This document shows, in pieces, positions 34,888 to 43,281 of a DNA stretch of 64,000 bases. This DNA comes from JADLGL01 sp050184415. GTDB taxonomy: Bacteria; Pseudomonadota; Alphaproteobacteria; Rhizobiales; Kaistiaceae. How positions within the stretch are numbered: the stretch's first letter is position 1; each line of letters opens with the position of its first letter. Both the position numbers and the translations under genes were made by a program. The stretch lies in NCBI GenBank assembly GCA_050184415.1, contig JBFXAJ010000002.1, forward strand, positions 124,001 to 188,000, given 5' to 3'. The notes beneath the pieces are model-generated. The model searched no databases. It was not told the origin of the DNA and saw only the letters and a list, made by a program, of their open reading frames with translations.

Positions 34888-34913
34888 AACGCCGCGAAGG
34901 CTTCGTCGGTTCC
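34888..34913 (-). promoter_or_regulatory. EcfG promoter of the CsbD-like gene
   Basis: On the minus strand GGAAC (34913-34909), 17 nt, CGTT (34891-34888) matches the consensus with the alternative 17-nt spacer. It ends 32 nt before the start at 34856. Confidence 0.75.
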
Positions 34914-34997
34914 CGCGCGGGTATCTCTAAGTCCTTTACCCGACTTGAGAATGAGGGAGGGCCGGCACGGCGGCCGGCCCTCGTGTGGATGGATCGC

Positions 34998-36209
34998 CTA
35001 CCGGACGCGCAACGAGGATGTGCCGTCATTGCGGTTGGGCGGCAGCTGCGGAATGTTGCCGAAATACTCCTCGCACCAGCCGCCATAGCCCGTATTCTCG
35101 CAGACTTGCACGCTGAGGCCGGTGTCGACGCGGATCGACGAGATGCGGTCGTTCCATTCGGTGCCGAGGTTCGACAGGCCCTGGTCACGGCCGAGGCAGA
35201 ATGACGGGCCGGTATAGTTGAAGTCGGCGTAAAAGCAGACCTGGCCGACCGGCGTCGGCAGCGGGATGCCCGGCCCCGGCGCCGGCAGCGACTGCGTCGT
35301 CCGATATGACGAGATCCGGTTGTCGAGATTGTTGGGGAGCTGCTGCACGTTCTCGGCGAACACACGGCAGACGCCGTTGAAGTTCGCGTTCGAGCAGACC
35401 TCGACCCACGCGCCCTGCCCGACCCGGATCGACGAGATGTTGTCGTTCCAGCCTGCGGCGAGATTGGCGTCGGCCTGGCCCATGCGGGCGCAGAAGGCCT
35501 GACCCTGGAAGCCCGGATCGCTGTAGAAGCAGACCTCATTGGCGCCCGGCCGCGGCGGCTGCGGCGGCGGGGTCGGCGCCTGGGGCACGCCGAGCTGACC
35601 GAGGATGAACTCGAAGATGCGAAGGCCGAGCTGCGGTCCGATCACGTTGACCGGCTGGGTACCGAACTGCGGCGAAACCGACTGCAGGTAGCGCGCCGAC
35701 ACCCACCCGGTGCGGCCCGCATATTGCGCCTCGCACCAGACATAGCCCTCCACGCAGCGCGTCAGCACCGCGACCCCATTGGCCGGGATCGATCCGATCG
35801 ACGGGTAGTTCGTGCCCGGCCCGGTTCTCATGTTGAGCTGGGCGGTGGCGCGGACCTGGACCTGGCCGCCGGCGACGGGCGGCGGAGCCGGTTGCGGCGC
35901 CGGGACGAACACGCCCGAGGCCGCGCCGGTGCCGAACGCGAGGTAGCTCGCGGACGCCCAGCCGACCCGGTTCTGGTACGACACCTGGCACCAGGCAGGT
36001 CCCGGCGTGCAGTCGAACACGCTTACGACCGCGTTCCGCGGCAGGACGAAGAGGACGGCATAGTTCGTGCCCGGTCCGCTGCGGGCGTTGAGGTCGGAGG
36101 TCACGCGGGCCTGGCTGTCCTGGGCTGACGCGGGCTGGGCGAGAAGAGGGGCAGTTGCAAGCGCTGCGACCAGCAGCCCGCGCGTCAAAATCGATTGTCC
36201 AATCATCAT
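34998..36209 (-). CDS. secreted protein with two SH3b and two crystallin/I36-like domains
   Basis: This 403-aa protein has a signal peptide with cleavage near ASAQ. Two bacterial SH3 domains follow, each with a NxRxGPGTNY motif (LNARSGPGTNYAV, LNMRTGPGTNYPS). After a Pro-rich linker come two paired-cysteine domains with CFYSDPGFQGQAFC and CFYADFNYTGPSFC, each ending in WND-ISSIRV repeats, as in beta/gamma-crystallin or peptidase-inhibitor I36 folds. A periplasmic or wall-binding role is inferred. An EcfG promoter lies 39 nt upstream. Confidence 0.8.
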   Translation of the reverse strand: MMIGQSILTRGLLVAALATAPLLAQPASAQDSQARVTSDLNARSGPGTNYAVLFVLPRNAVVSVFDCTPGPAWCQVSYQNRVGWASASYLAFGTGAASGVFVPAPQPAPPPVAGGQVQVRATAQLNMRTGPGTNYPSIGSIPANGVAVLTRCVEGYVWCEAQYAGRTGWVSARYLQSVSPQFGTQPVNVIGPQLGLRIFEFILGQLGVPQAPTPPPQPPRPGANEVCFYSDPGFQGQAFCARMGQADANLAAGWNDNISSIRVGQGAWVEVCSNANFNGVCRVFAENVQQLPNNLDNRISSYRTTQSLPAPGPGIPLPTPVGQVCFYADFNYTGPSFCLGRDQGLSNLGTEWNDRISSIRVDTGLSVQVCENTGYGGWCEEYFGNIPQLPPNRNDGTSSLRVR

Positions 36210-36247
36210 CGGCTCTTGGCTTGGCCCCCCGGCCAATATCGAGGGGC

Positions 36248-36272
36248 AACGCCATGGCCGCCGCTGGGTTCC
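36248..36272 (-). promoter_or_regulatory. EcfG promoter of the SH3/crystallin-like gene
   Basis: On the minus strand GGAAC (36272-36268), 16 nt, CGTT (36251-36248). It is back to back with the EcfG promoter of the CsbD gene, 25 nt apart. Confidence 0.8.
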
Positions 36273-36297
36273 GCACCGCGCGCACACAGGTCCAAAC

Positions 36298-36322
36298 GGA
36301 ACTATTCGGGCGGTTCCGCGTT
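36298..36322 (+). promoter_or_regulatory. EcfG promoter of csbD
   Basis: GGAAC (36298-36302), 16 nt, CGTT (36319-36322) is a perfect match, 48 nt before the CsbD start. Confidence 0.85.
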
Positions 36323-36370
36323 GATTGGGTTCCGCACGCCGATCGCGTGCAAAGCAAAGGAGACCCCAAG

Positions 36371-36568
36371 ATGAATTGGGACCGTATCGAAGGAAATTGG
36401 AAGCAGTTTGCCGGAAACGTGCGCGAGCAGTGGGGCAAGCTGACCAATGACGATCTCGACATGATCAAGGGCGAGCGCCAGAAGCTCGCCGGCCGCATCC
36501 AGGAACGCTACGGCATCGCCAAGGACGAGGCCGAGCGGCAGATCGACGACTGGCTCACCCGCCACTAA
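36371..36568 (+). CDS. CsbD family general stress protein
   Basis: This 65-aa protein, MNWDRIEGNWKQFAGNVREQ, with GKLTNDDLDMIKGERQKLAG and ERYGIAKDEAERQIDDW, is a classical CsbD-domain protein. Such proteins accumulate strongly under stress; no activity is known. The ribosome site AAAGGAG lies upstream of ATG 36371. It is driven by a perfect EcfG promoter. Confidence 0.93.
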   Translation: MNWDRIEGNWKQFAGNVREQWGKLTNDDLDMIKGERQKLAGRIQERYGIAKDEAERQIDDWLTRH

Positions 36569-36633
36569 GGGCGGCGTTATCGGACGGAGCCTTGATGGGG
36601 AATTCAGGTCAGTTCAACTGACGAGGAGGTTTC

Positions 36634-36954
36634 ATGGACCCGCGTCTTCCGGAAGATCGAAATGATGTCTTCACGCAACCCGATCGCCGTGCCGTGCACG
36701 TGGAGACGGGTCGCGAGGCCCGCCAGGGACCGCTCGGCCGGCCGATCCTCTATGTGTTGATCGGCGGCCTCATTCTGGCGGCGATCTACCTGATCGCGAC
36801 CCAGATCTGGAGCAACAGCGAAACGCTGCCGCCCGCGGGCCAGATCGAAGACGCTGCTCCGGCGGTCGACGTCGTGCCGCCAGCGGCCGAGCCCGCACCG
36901 GTGGTTCCCGTGACGCCGGCCCCGGTCACCCCGGCTCCAGCGCCCGCGCCGTAG
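36634..36954 (+). CDS. single-pass membrane protein with Pro/Ala-rich tail
   Basis: This 106-aa protein has a polar N-terminus, one membrane helix (about residues 37-57, PILYVLIGGLILAAIYLIA), and a C-terminal tail of about 45 residues made of Pro, Ala and Val that probably faces the periplasm. I do not recognise a family. ACGAGGAGG precedes the ATG. It lies between csbD and phyR copy 2 and ends before a terminator, so a stress link is inferred only from position. Confidence 0.65.
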   Translation: MDPRLPEDRNDVFTQPDRRAVHVETGREARQGPLGRPILYVLIGGLILAAIYLIATQIWSNSETLPPAGQIEDAAPAVDVVPPAAEPAPVVPVTPAPVTPAPAPAP

Positions 36955-36971
36955 CGCGCAAGCAGACCGTG

Positions 36972-36999
36972 AAAGGGCCCGCAGGATGGCGGGCCCTTT
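36972..36999 (+). terminator. terminator before phyR copy 2
   Basis: An 11-bp stem, AAAGGGCCCGC (36972-36982) with 36989-36999, has a 6-nt loop and ends in TTT. It closes the transcript of the membrane-protein gene. Confidence 0.7.
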
Positions 37000-37138
37000 C
37001 CGCTGTGCGGCCGGTAGCGCGCAGTTCCGCGTGTCGGCCTCGACTTCGAGCAAGGTTTTGATCACGATTGGGGCTCGAACCCACCGACGTCGACGACGCG
37101 GTCCGGACGGCCCGAAGATTGTTTTCCTGGAGAGGCGG

Positions 37139-37939
37139 ATGAGCGTAGCAGACCAGATCGTCGCAAGAATCCCCAAGCTCCGCCGGTTCGCGCGTGCTTT
37201 GACGGGGAGCCAGCAGAGCGGTGACGCCTATGTGGCGGCCCTCCTCGAGACGCTGGCCGACAATCCCGACGAGCTGAGCGGCGGGGGGGACCTGACGATC
37301 GCCCTTTATTCCCGGTTCTGCCGGATATGGCAGACGATCGACGTAAACGGCCGCCCGGATGCGGCGACGGCCGCATGGGAGGCGACCGCCGATCGGCGGC
37401 TCGCGGCGCTGGTGCCGCCCGAGAGACTCGTGTTCCTCCTCCGCATCCTCGAAGGCTTCAGCACCGAGGAGACCGCCGCCATTCTCGGCCTCGACGAACA
37501 GCGCGTCGAGGCGCTGATGGACGAGGCGAATGCCGACATCGCCGCCCAGCTCTCGAGCCGCGTCCTCATCATCGAGGACGAACCGCTGATCGCGCTCGAC
37601 ATCGAACGGCTGGTGAAGAGTCTCGGCCACGAGGTCACGTCGATCGCCCGGACCCACAAGGAAGCGGTGGCCGCGATCAAGAAGGAGGTCCCGCAGCTCG
37701 TCCTCGCCGACGTCCAGCTCGCGGACGGCAGCTCGGGCATCAATGCGGTGAAGGACATCCTACGGGAGATCTCGATCCCTGTGGTGTTTATCACCGCGTT
37801 CCCGGAGCGGCTCCTGACCGGCGAGCGGCCGGAGCCGACGTTCCTGATCTCGAAGCCGTACGACCCTGAGGCCGTGAAGGCCATGATCAGCCAGGTGCTG
37901 TTCTTCCAGGGCGACGGAACGGACCGCAAGGTCGCCTGA
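37139..37939 (+). CDS. phyR: anti-anti-sigma response regulator PhyR (copy 2)
   Basis: This 266-aa protein has the same architecture as the copy at 32035: sigma-like domain (residues 6-135, IPKLRRFARALTGSQ) and receiver (140-258) with Asp191 in VLADVQLADG and Lys in LISKPYDPEA. The two copies are clearly related, especially in the receiver, but diverge in the sigma-like helices around residues 45-85. ATG 37139 has GGAGAGG just upstream. It carries its own leader, and a small conserved-looking gene follows. Confidence 0.93.
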   Translation: MSVADQIVARIPKLRRFARALTGSQQSGDAYVAALLETLADNPDELSGGGDLTIALYSRFCRIWQTIDVNGRPDAATAAWEATADRRLAALVPPERLVFLLRILEGFSTEETAAILGLDEQRVEALMDEANADIAAQLSSRVLIIEDEPLIALDIERLVKSLGHEVTSIARTHKEAVAAIKKEVPQLVLADVQLADGSSGINAVKDILREISIPVVFITAFPERLLTGERPEPTFLISKPYDPEAVKAMISQVLFFQGDGTDRKVA

Positions 37940-37971
37940 GGCGGCCCGAACGCAACGGCGGGGAGGATGAC

Positions 37972-38274
37972 ATGAACACTGCCAATCTGCAGCTCGAGGG
38001 GCTCTATCTCGCCGTCGCCGCCGTGAACCAGGCGCTGGTGCGGAAGGGCGTGCTGACGACCGACGAGGTCGACTTCGCGCTCCGCACCGCCGAGGCGATC
38101 GCCGAGGGCGACCGCGTCGAAGGCATCTCGCCCTCCAACCGCGACGCGGTCTGCTTCCCGATCCGGCTCCTCCAGATCGCGAACCGCAACGCGGAGGACA
38201 ATGTCGTCCCGCCCTTCTCCGAACTGGCGAAGAGCGTGGGCGAGACCAAGACGCCGTACAACGACCAGCTCTAG
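37972..38274 (+). CDS. small hypothetical protein downstream of phyR
   Basis: This 100-aa, mostly helical soluble protein has no signal peptide or membrane segment. I do not recognise it. The central part LTTDEVDFALRTAEAIAEGD resembles a helical dimer, and the end (AEDNVVPPFSELAKSVGE) is polar. GGGGAGGATG precedes the ATG. It lies 32 nt after phyR copy 2 and is probably co-transcribed, so a link to stress control is possible. Confidence 0.6.
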   Translation: MNTANLQLEGLYLAVAAVNQALVRKGVLTTDEVDFALRTAEAIAEGDRVEGISPSNRDAVCFPIRLLQIANRNAEDNVVPPFSELAKSVGETKTPYNDQL

Positions 38275-38364
38275 CGCGGCGTTCTCGTCGCGGGCGCGGC
38301 GGCGGCGGTAGACTTCGGCGGAGGGCGACACTAGGTTCCAGCGGACTTCAGGGTGAGTAACCGC

Positions 38365-39645
38365 ATGGACTACGGGTCAATTTTCGCCGGGGCGATCGAC
38401 GCCCTCCACTCCGAGAAACGCTATCGCGTCTTCGCCGACATCGAGCGCATCGCCGGTCGGTTTCCCCGAGCGATCCTGCGCGCCGATGGCGGCCAGCGCG
38501 AGATCACCGTGTGGTGCTCGAACGACTATCTCGGCATGGGCCAGCACCCCAAGGTGATCGGCGCCATGATCGATGCCGTCCAGCGCATGGGGGTGGGTGC
38601 CGGCGGAACCCGCAACATCTCGGGCACCAACCACCCGCTGGTCGAGCTCGAGCGGGAGCTCGCCGATCTCCACGGCAAGGACGCGGCGCTCGTCTTCACC
38701 TCCGGCTTCGTCTCCAACGAAGCCGGCATCTCGACGATCGCGAAGCTCATCCCGGACTGCGTGATCTTCTCGGACGAACTCAACCATTCGTCCATGATCG
38801 AAGGAGTCCGCCGTTCCGGGGCGCAGAAGCGGATCTTCCGGCACAACGATCTGGAGCATCTCGAATCGCTGCTCGCGGCAGCGGGACCCGATCGCCCCAA
38901 GCTGATCGTGTTCGAGTCGGTCTATTCGATGGACGGCGACGTCGCCCCGATTGGGCAGATCGCGGACCTTGCCGAGAAATACGGCGCCCTCACCTATATC
39001 GACGAGGTGCACGCCGTCGGCATGTACGGACCGCGTGGTGCCGGCATCTGCGAGCGGGACGGGGTGATGGACCGCATCGACATCATCGAGGGCACGCTCG
39101 CCAAGGCCTTCGGGACGCTCGGCGGCTATGTCGCTGCCTCGAAGCCGATCGTCGACGCGATCCGCTCCTATGCGCCCGGCTTCATCTTCACGACGGCCCT
39201 GCCGCCGGGACTCGCCGCGGCGGCGGCCGCTTCGATCCGCCACCTGAAATCATCCTCGGCCGAGCGCGACGGCCAGCAGGCGGCGGTCGCAGCGACCCGT
39301 CAGGCGCTCCTCGACGCCGGCTTGCCGGTAATGCACACCGACACCCACATCCTGCCGCTGATGGTCGGCGACGCCGAGCTCTGCCGCCGCGCCAGCCAGA
39401 TGCTGCTGGACGACCACGACATCTACATCCAGCCGATCAACTACCCGACGGTCCCGCGCGGGACCGAGCGGCTGCGGATCACGCCGACGCCGTTCCATGA
39501 CGCGGAACTCATCGCGGAGCTCCGCGAGGCGCTGGTGACGGTGTGGTCGTCGCTCGGCCTGCCCTTCAGCGAAGGCAACCGCCGCCCGGCGGCGAGCACT
39601 CCGGCACGGGAGCCAGCCCCCGTCGCCGCGATGTCGCGCGGCTAG
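38365..39645 (+). CDS. hemA: 5-aminolevulinate synthase
   Basis: This 426-aa PLP enzyme condenses glycine and succinyl-CoA to 5-aminolevulinate, the first step of haem synthesis in alphaproteobacteria (Shemin pathway). It begins MDYGSIFAGAIDALHSEKRY. Seen are GAGGTRNISGTN, YIDEVHAVGMYGPRGAG and the PLP lysine in TLAKAFGTLGGY. ATG 38365 with AGGGTGAG upstream matches family starts; GTG 38353 is an alternative. The last 25 residues are an Ala/Pro-rich tail. Confidence 0.96.
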   Translation: MDYGSIFAGAIDALHSEKRYRVFADIERIAGRFPRAILRADGGQREITVWCSNDYLGMGQHPKVIGAMIDAVQRMGVGAGGTRNISGTNHPLVELERELADLHGKDAALVFTSGFVSNEAGISTIAKLIPDCVIFSDELNHSSMIEGVRRSGAQKRIFRHNDLEHLESLLAAAGPDRPKLIVFESVYSMDGDVAPIGQIADLAEKYGALTYIDEVHAVGMYGPRGAGICERDGVMDRIDIIEGTLAKAFGTLGGYVAASKPIVDAIRSYAPGFIFTTALPPGLAAAAAASIRHLKSSSAERDGQQAAVAATRQALLDAGLPVMHTDTHILPLMVGDAELCRRASQMLLDDHDIYIQPINYPTVPRGTERLRITPTPFHDAELIAELREALVTVWSSLGLPFSEGNRRPAASTPAREPAPVAAMSRG

Positions 39646-39666
39646 CGCTAGGGCCAACGGAATGAG

Positions 39667-39691
39667 AAAGGCCGCCGAACCGGCGGCCTTT
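39667..39691. terminator. bidirectional terminator between hemA and mscL
   Basis: An 11-bp stem, AAAGGCCGCCG (39667-39677) with 39681-39691, has a 3-nt loop and T-rich flanks on both sides. It ends hemA (plus) and mscL (minus). Confidence 0.8.
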
Positions 39692-39697
39692 TCGTTT

Positions 39698-40129
39698 CTA
39701 GAGCGGGCGCTTCTGCAGGAGGTCGCGGATCTCGGTGAGGAGAACCTGCTCACGCGGGGTCTCCGGTGGCGGGGCCGGCGCGACGTCCTGTGCCGCCTCC
39801 TGTTTCCGCCGCAGCCGGTTCATCGCCTTCACGACCAGGAACAGCACGAAGGCGACGATGACGAAGTTGATGAGCAGCGTGATGAAGTTGCCGTAGGCGA
39901 TGGTCGGCCCCGCCTCTCGCGCGGCTTCGAGCGTCGTCGCCGGCTCGCCCCGCAATTGGACGAAAAGGTTGGTGAAGTCGGCACCGCCGGTGATCACGGC
40001 GATGATCGGGGTGAAGATGTCCTGCACAACCGAGGTGACGAGGCCACCGAACGCGGCGCCGATAATGACGCCGATCGCAAGGTCGACAACATTGCCCTTG
40101 AGGGCGAACTCACGGAATTCCTTCAGCAC
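39698..40129 (-). CDS. mscL: large-conductance mechanosensitive channel MscL
   Basis: MscL (143 aa) is a homopentameric inner-membrane valve opening under hypo-osmotic shock. The N-helix is LKEFREFALKGNVVDLAIGV, the TM1 pore GVIIGAAFGGLVTSV, then TM2 and a cytoplasmic C-helix (LLTEIRDLLQ) after a Pro-rich linker. The GTG at 40129 has AGGAGG about 10 nt upstream; GTG 40138 is too close to it. Confidence 0.95.
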   Translation of the reverse strand: MLKEFREFALKGNVVDLAIGVIIGAAFGGLVTSVVQDIFTPIIAVITGGADFTNLFVQLRGEPATTLEAAREAGPTIAYGNFITLLINFVIVAFVLFLVVKAMNRLRRKQEAAQDVAPAPPPETPREQVLLTEIRDLLQKRPL

Positions 40130-40219
40130 GGGCGCCACTCCTCCTAGAGTGAATGTTCGCTCGCGTACCTTAGCGATCGCATGGATGATTGGGAGGACGA
40201 AGGCGCCTTCCGCGAAAAG

Positions 40220-40636
40220 TCATGAACCGAAATATTGCATGATGACCTCCCGAAGATGCGGAGCGCGTCGATGCTCGATCAGGTAGACGGCCTGCCACGT
40301 GCCGAGCGGCAGCGTCCCGGAGCGGATGGGCAGGGTGAGTGCCGTGTCGGTCAGGGCCGCCTTCACATGCGCCGGCATGTCGTCGGGTCCCTCTTGCTGA
40401 TGGCGCCAGGGACCGTCCTCGGGGGCGAGGCGCGCCAGGGCGACCATCAAATCGCGACGCACGTCCGGATCGGCATTTTCCTGGATGGTCAGCGACGCCG
40501 AGGTATGGCGGACGAACAGCGACAGCAGGCCATCGCCGGCGTGGTGGCCGGCGAGCCAGGACCGGATCGCCGACGTGAGGTTGGTGAAGCCCGGTCCGTC
40601 AGTCTCGATCTCGATCCGGCCCGAAGCCATGCGCAT
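40220..40636 (-). CDS. YjbQ family protein (secondary thiamine-phosphate synthase type)
   Basis: A 138-aa UPF0047/YjbQ protein. It shows LFVRHTSASLTIQENADPDV, DDMPAHVKAALTDTALTLPI and GTWQAVYLIEHR, the family's conserved His, Glu and Asp. Family members complement thiE mutants weakly; the true role is unclear. Start ATG 40636 or 40630 is possible; the frame runs back to 40759 without homology. The gene is divergent from the helicase gene. Confidence 0.85.
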   Translation of the reverse strand: MRMASGRIEIETDGPGFTNLTSAIRSWLAGHHAGDGLLSLFVRHTSASLTIQENADPDVRRDLMVALARLAPEDGPWRHQQEGPDDMPAHVKAALTDTALTLPIRSGTLPLGTWQAVYLIEHRRAPHLREVIMQYFGS

Positions 40637-40710
40637 GGCGCTCGCGGCGGCGCCGTCATCCGTGATGCTGATCCTGGCCAAGCCGACTCTCCTGCTGCGG
40701 TGGCGACAGG

Positions 40711-43281
40711 ATGTGCGCGCCGCGCGGCGGGACGGCAACTGCCGTGACAGCGGCAGCACCCGCGAAGCGACGCCGCGTGCAAGTGCCGGACGCCAAGCTG
40801 CCCGCGCGATTCGATCAATGGTTTGCCAGCCGGGGCTGGCAACCGCGGCCGCACCAGTTGGAGCTTCTGGCGAACGCCGCCGCCGGGCAGTCTACTCTCC
40901 TTATTGCCCCGACGGGCGCCGGCAAGACGCTCGCGGGCTTCCTGCCGAGCCTGATCGCGCTCGCGGGCAAGGCGCCGGATGCGCCGGGCGAGCGCCGCTC
41001 GGTCCACACGCTCTACGTCTCGCCGCTCAAGGCGCTCGCGGTCGACATCGCGCGGAACCTCGAACGGCCCGTCCAGGAGATGGACCTCGGCATCCGGCTC
41101 GAGACGCGGACCGGCGACACGCCGCAGCACAAGCGGCGGCGGCAGCGCTACGACCCGCCCGACATCCTCCTGACGACGCCGGAACAGGTTGCGCTCCTGA
41201 TCGCCTCGCCCGAGGCGGAGCGGATGTTTGGCGATCTGAGGATGGTGATCCTCGACGAGCTCCATTCCCTCGTCACGTCGAAGCGCGGCGACCTTCTCGC
41301 CCTCGGCCTCGCGCGCCTGCGGAAACTGGCGCCGAACCTCATCACGGTAGGGCTATCCGCGACGGTCGCCGAGCCGGACGACCTCCGGGCCTGGATCGTC
41401 CCGCAGGACGACCCGGCGGGGGCCGACCGCGCGCTGTCCGAGCTCGTCCTCGTCAAGGGCGGCGCGAAACCGGACATCTCGATTCTAGCGTCGGACGAAC
41501 GCGTCCCCTGGGCCGGCCACACCGCGCGCTACGCCTATCCCGACATCCTGGCGGCAATCGCGCGGCACAAATTGTCGCTCGTGTTCGTGAACACGCGCAG
41601 CCAGGCCGAGCTGATCTTCCAGGAGCTGTGGCGCCTCAATGCCGACGGGCTCCCGATCGGGCTCCATCACGGCTCGCTCGACGTGTCGCAGCGGCGGAAG
41701 GTGGAAGCGGCCATGGCGGCGGGGTCGCTGCGCGCCGTCGTCTGCACGTCGACGCTCGACCTCGGCATCGATTGGGGCGACGTCGACCTCGTGGTCAATG
41801 TCGGGGCACCGAAAGGGGCGAGCCGCCTCGCGCAGCGCATCGGCCGCGCCAACCACCGGCTCGACGAGCCCTCGGAGGCGATCCTCGTCCCGGCGAACCG
41901 GTTCGAGGTGCTGGAGTGCCGGGCCGCTCTCGACGCCAACTATCTCGGCGCGCAGGACACGCCACCGATGCGCACCGGCGCGCTCGACGTGCTGGCGCAG
42001 CACGTCCTCGGCATGGCCTGCGCGCACGCCTTCGACCTTATGGCCCTCTACGACGAGGTCCGGTCCGCCCTCCCCTTCCACGATCTCGACTGGGAGACCT
42101 TCGAGCGTGTGGTCGATTTCGTGGCGACCGGCGGCTACGCCCTCCGGAGCTACGAGCGCTACGCCAAGATCCGGAAGGGAATCGACGGCCGCTGGCGGGT
42201 GACCAATCCGGCCGTCGCCCAGCAATACCGGCTGAACGTCGGCACCATCATCGAGGAGGCGATGCTCAATGTCCGCCTGACGCGGCTGAGCAAGACCGGG
42301 ACGGCGATGCGCGGCGGCCGCGTCCTCGGGAAGATCGAGGAGTACTTCATCGAGACCCTCGCGCCCGGCGACACGTTCCTCTTCGGCGGCCAGGTGCTCG
42401 CCTTCAACGGGATTCGCGACAACGAGGTGATCGCGAGCCGGACGCGCGACGACACGCCGAAGATCCCGGTGTTCGAGGGCGGCAAGTTCCCGCTGACGAC
42501 GTATCTCGCCAAGGGCGTGCGCGAGCTGATCGCCGACCGCGACGCCTGGCAGCGCCTGCCGGATTCGGTATCCGACTGGCTCCGCATCCAGGAGGAGCGT
42601 TCGGTCCTGCCGATGCTCGACCAGCTCCTCGTCGAGACGTTTCCGCGCGGCAACCGGCACTATCTCATCGCCTATTCCTTCGAGGGACGGCTCGCGCACC
42701 AGACGCTCGGCATGCTGCTCACGCGCCGGCTCGAGCGGGCAAAGCTCAAGCCGCTCGGCTTCGTCGCGACCGACTATGCGCTCGGCGTCTGGGGCCTCGG
42801 CGATCTCGGGGCCGCGTTCGAGAAGGGCAAGCCGTCGATCGAAAAACTGTTCGATCGCGACATGCTGGGCGACGACCTCGAGGCCTGGCTCGCGGAGAGC
42901 TACCTCCTCAAGCGGACGTTCCGGAACGTCGCCATCATCTCCGGACTGATCGACCGCCGTCACCCCGGCGCCGAGAAATCCGGGCGGCAGGTGACGGTCT
43001 CGACCGATCTCGTCTACGACGTCCTCCGCCGCCACGAGCCGGACCATGTGCTGCTGCAGGCAACCTGGACCGACGCCGCGTCGGGGCTCCTCGACATCCG
43101 CCGCCTCAGCGACATGCTCTCGCGCGTCGAAGGCCGAATCATCCATAAGAGGCTGGACCGGATCTCGCCGCTGGCCGTCCCGATCATGATGGAGATCGGG
43201 AAGGAAGCGGTGCCGGGCGAGGCGCGCGAGGACGTCCTCAAACACGCGGCCGAAGATCTGGTCCGCGAGGCGATGGAATGA
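40711..43281 (+). CDS. ligase-associated DNA-damage-response DEXH helicase (Lhr type)
   Basis: This 856-aa superfamily 2 helicase has Walker A LLIAPTGAGKTLAGFLPSL, TLYVSPLKALAVDIARNL, a DELH box in VILDELHSL, GLSATV, and motifs V and VI in SRLAQRIGRANHRL. A winged-helix and Lhr-specific C-terminal region follow. It belongs to the Lhr branch found with an ATP-dependent DNA ligase, an exonuclease and PdeM. Here only PdeM is linked. ATG 40711 or GTG 40744 may be the start. Confidence 0.92.
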   Translation: MCAPRGGTATAVTAAAPAKRRRVQVPDAKLPARFDQWFASRGWQPRPHQLELLANAAAGQSTLLIAPTGAGKTLAGFLPSLIALAGKAPDAPGERRSVHTLYVSPLKALAVDIARNLERPVQEMDLGIRLETRTGDTPQHKRRRQRYDPPDILLTTPEQVALLIASPEAERMFGDLRMVILDELHSLVTSKRGDLLALGLARLRKLAPNLITVGLSATVAEPDDLRAWIVPQDDPAGADRALSELVLVKGGAKPDISILASDERVPWAGHTARYAYPDILAAIARHKLSLVFVNTRSQAELIFQELWRLNADGLPIGLHHGSLDVSQRRKVEAAMAAGSLRAVVCTSTLDLGIDWGDVDLVVNVGAPKGASRLAQRIGRANHRLDEPSEAILVPANRFEVLECRAALDANYLGAQDTPPMRTGALDVLAQHVLGMACAHAFDLMALYDEVRSALPFHDLDWETFERVVDFVATGGYALRSYERYAKIRKGIDGRWRVTNPAVAQQYRLNVGTIIEEAMLNVRLTRLSKTGTAMRGGRVLGKIEEYFIETLAPGDTFLFGGQVLAFNGIRDNEVIASRTRDDTPKIPVFEGGKFPLTTYLAKGVRELIADRDAWQRLPDSVSDWLRIQEERSVLPMLDQLLVETFPRGNRHYLIAYSFEGRLAHQTLGMLLTRRLERAKLKPLGFVATDYALGVWGLGDLGAAFEKGKPSIEKLFDRDMLGDDLEAWLAESYLLKRTFRNVAIISGLIDRRHPGAEKSGRQVTVSTDLVYDVLRRHEPDHVLLQATWTDAASGLLDIRRLSDMLSRVEGRIIHKRLDRISPLAVPIMMEIGKEAVPGEAREDVLKHAAEDLVREAME

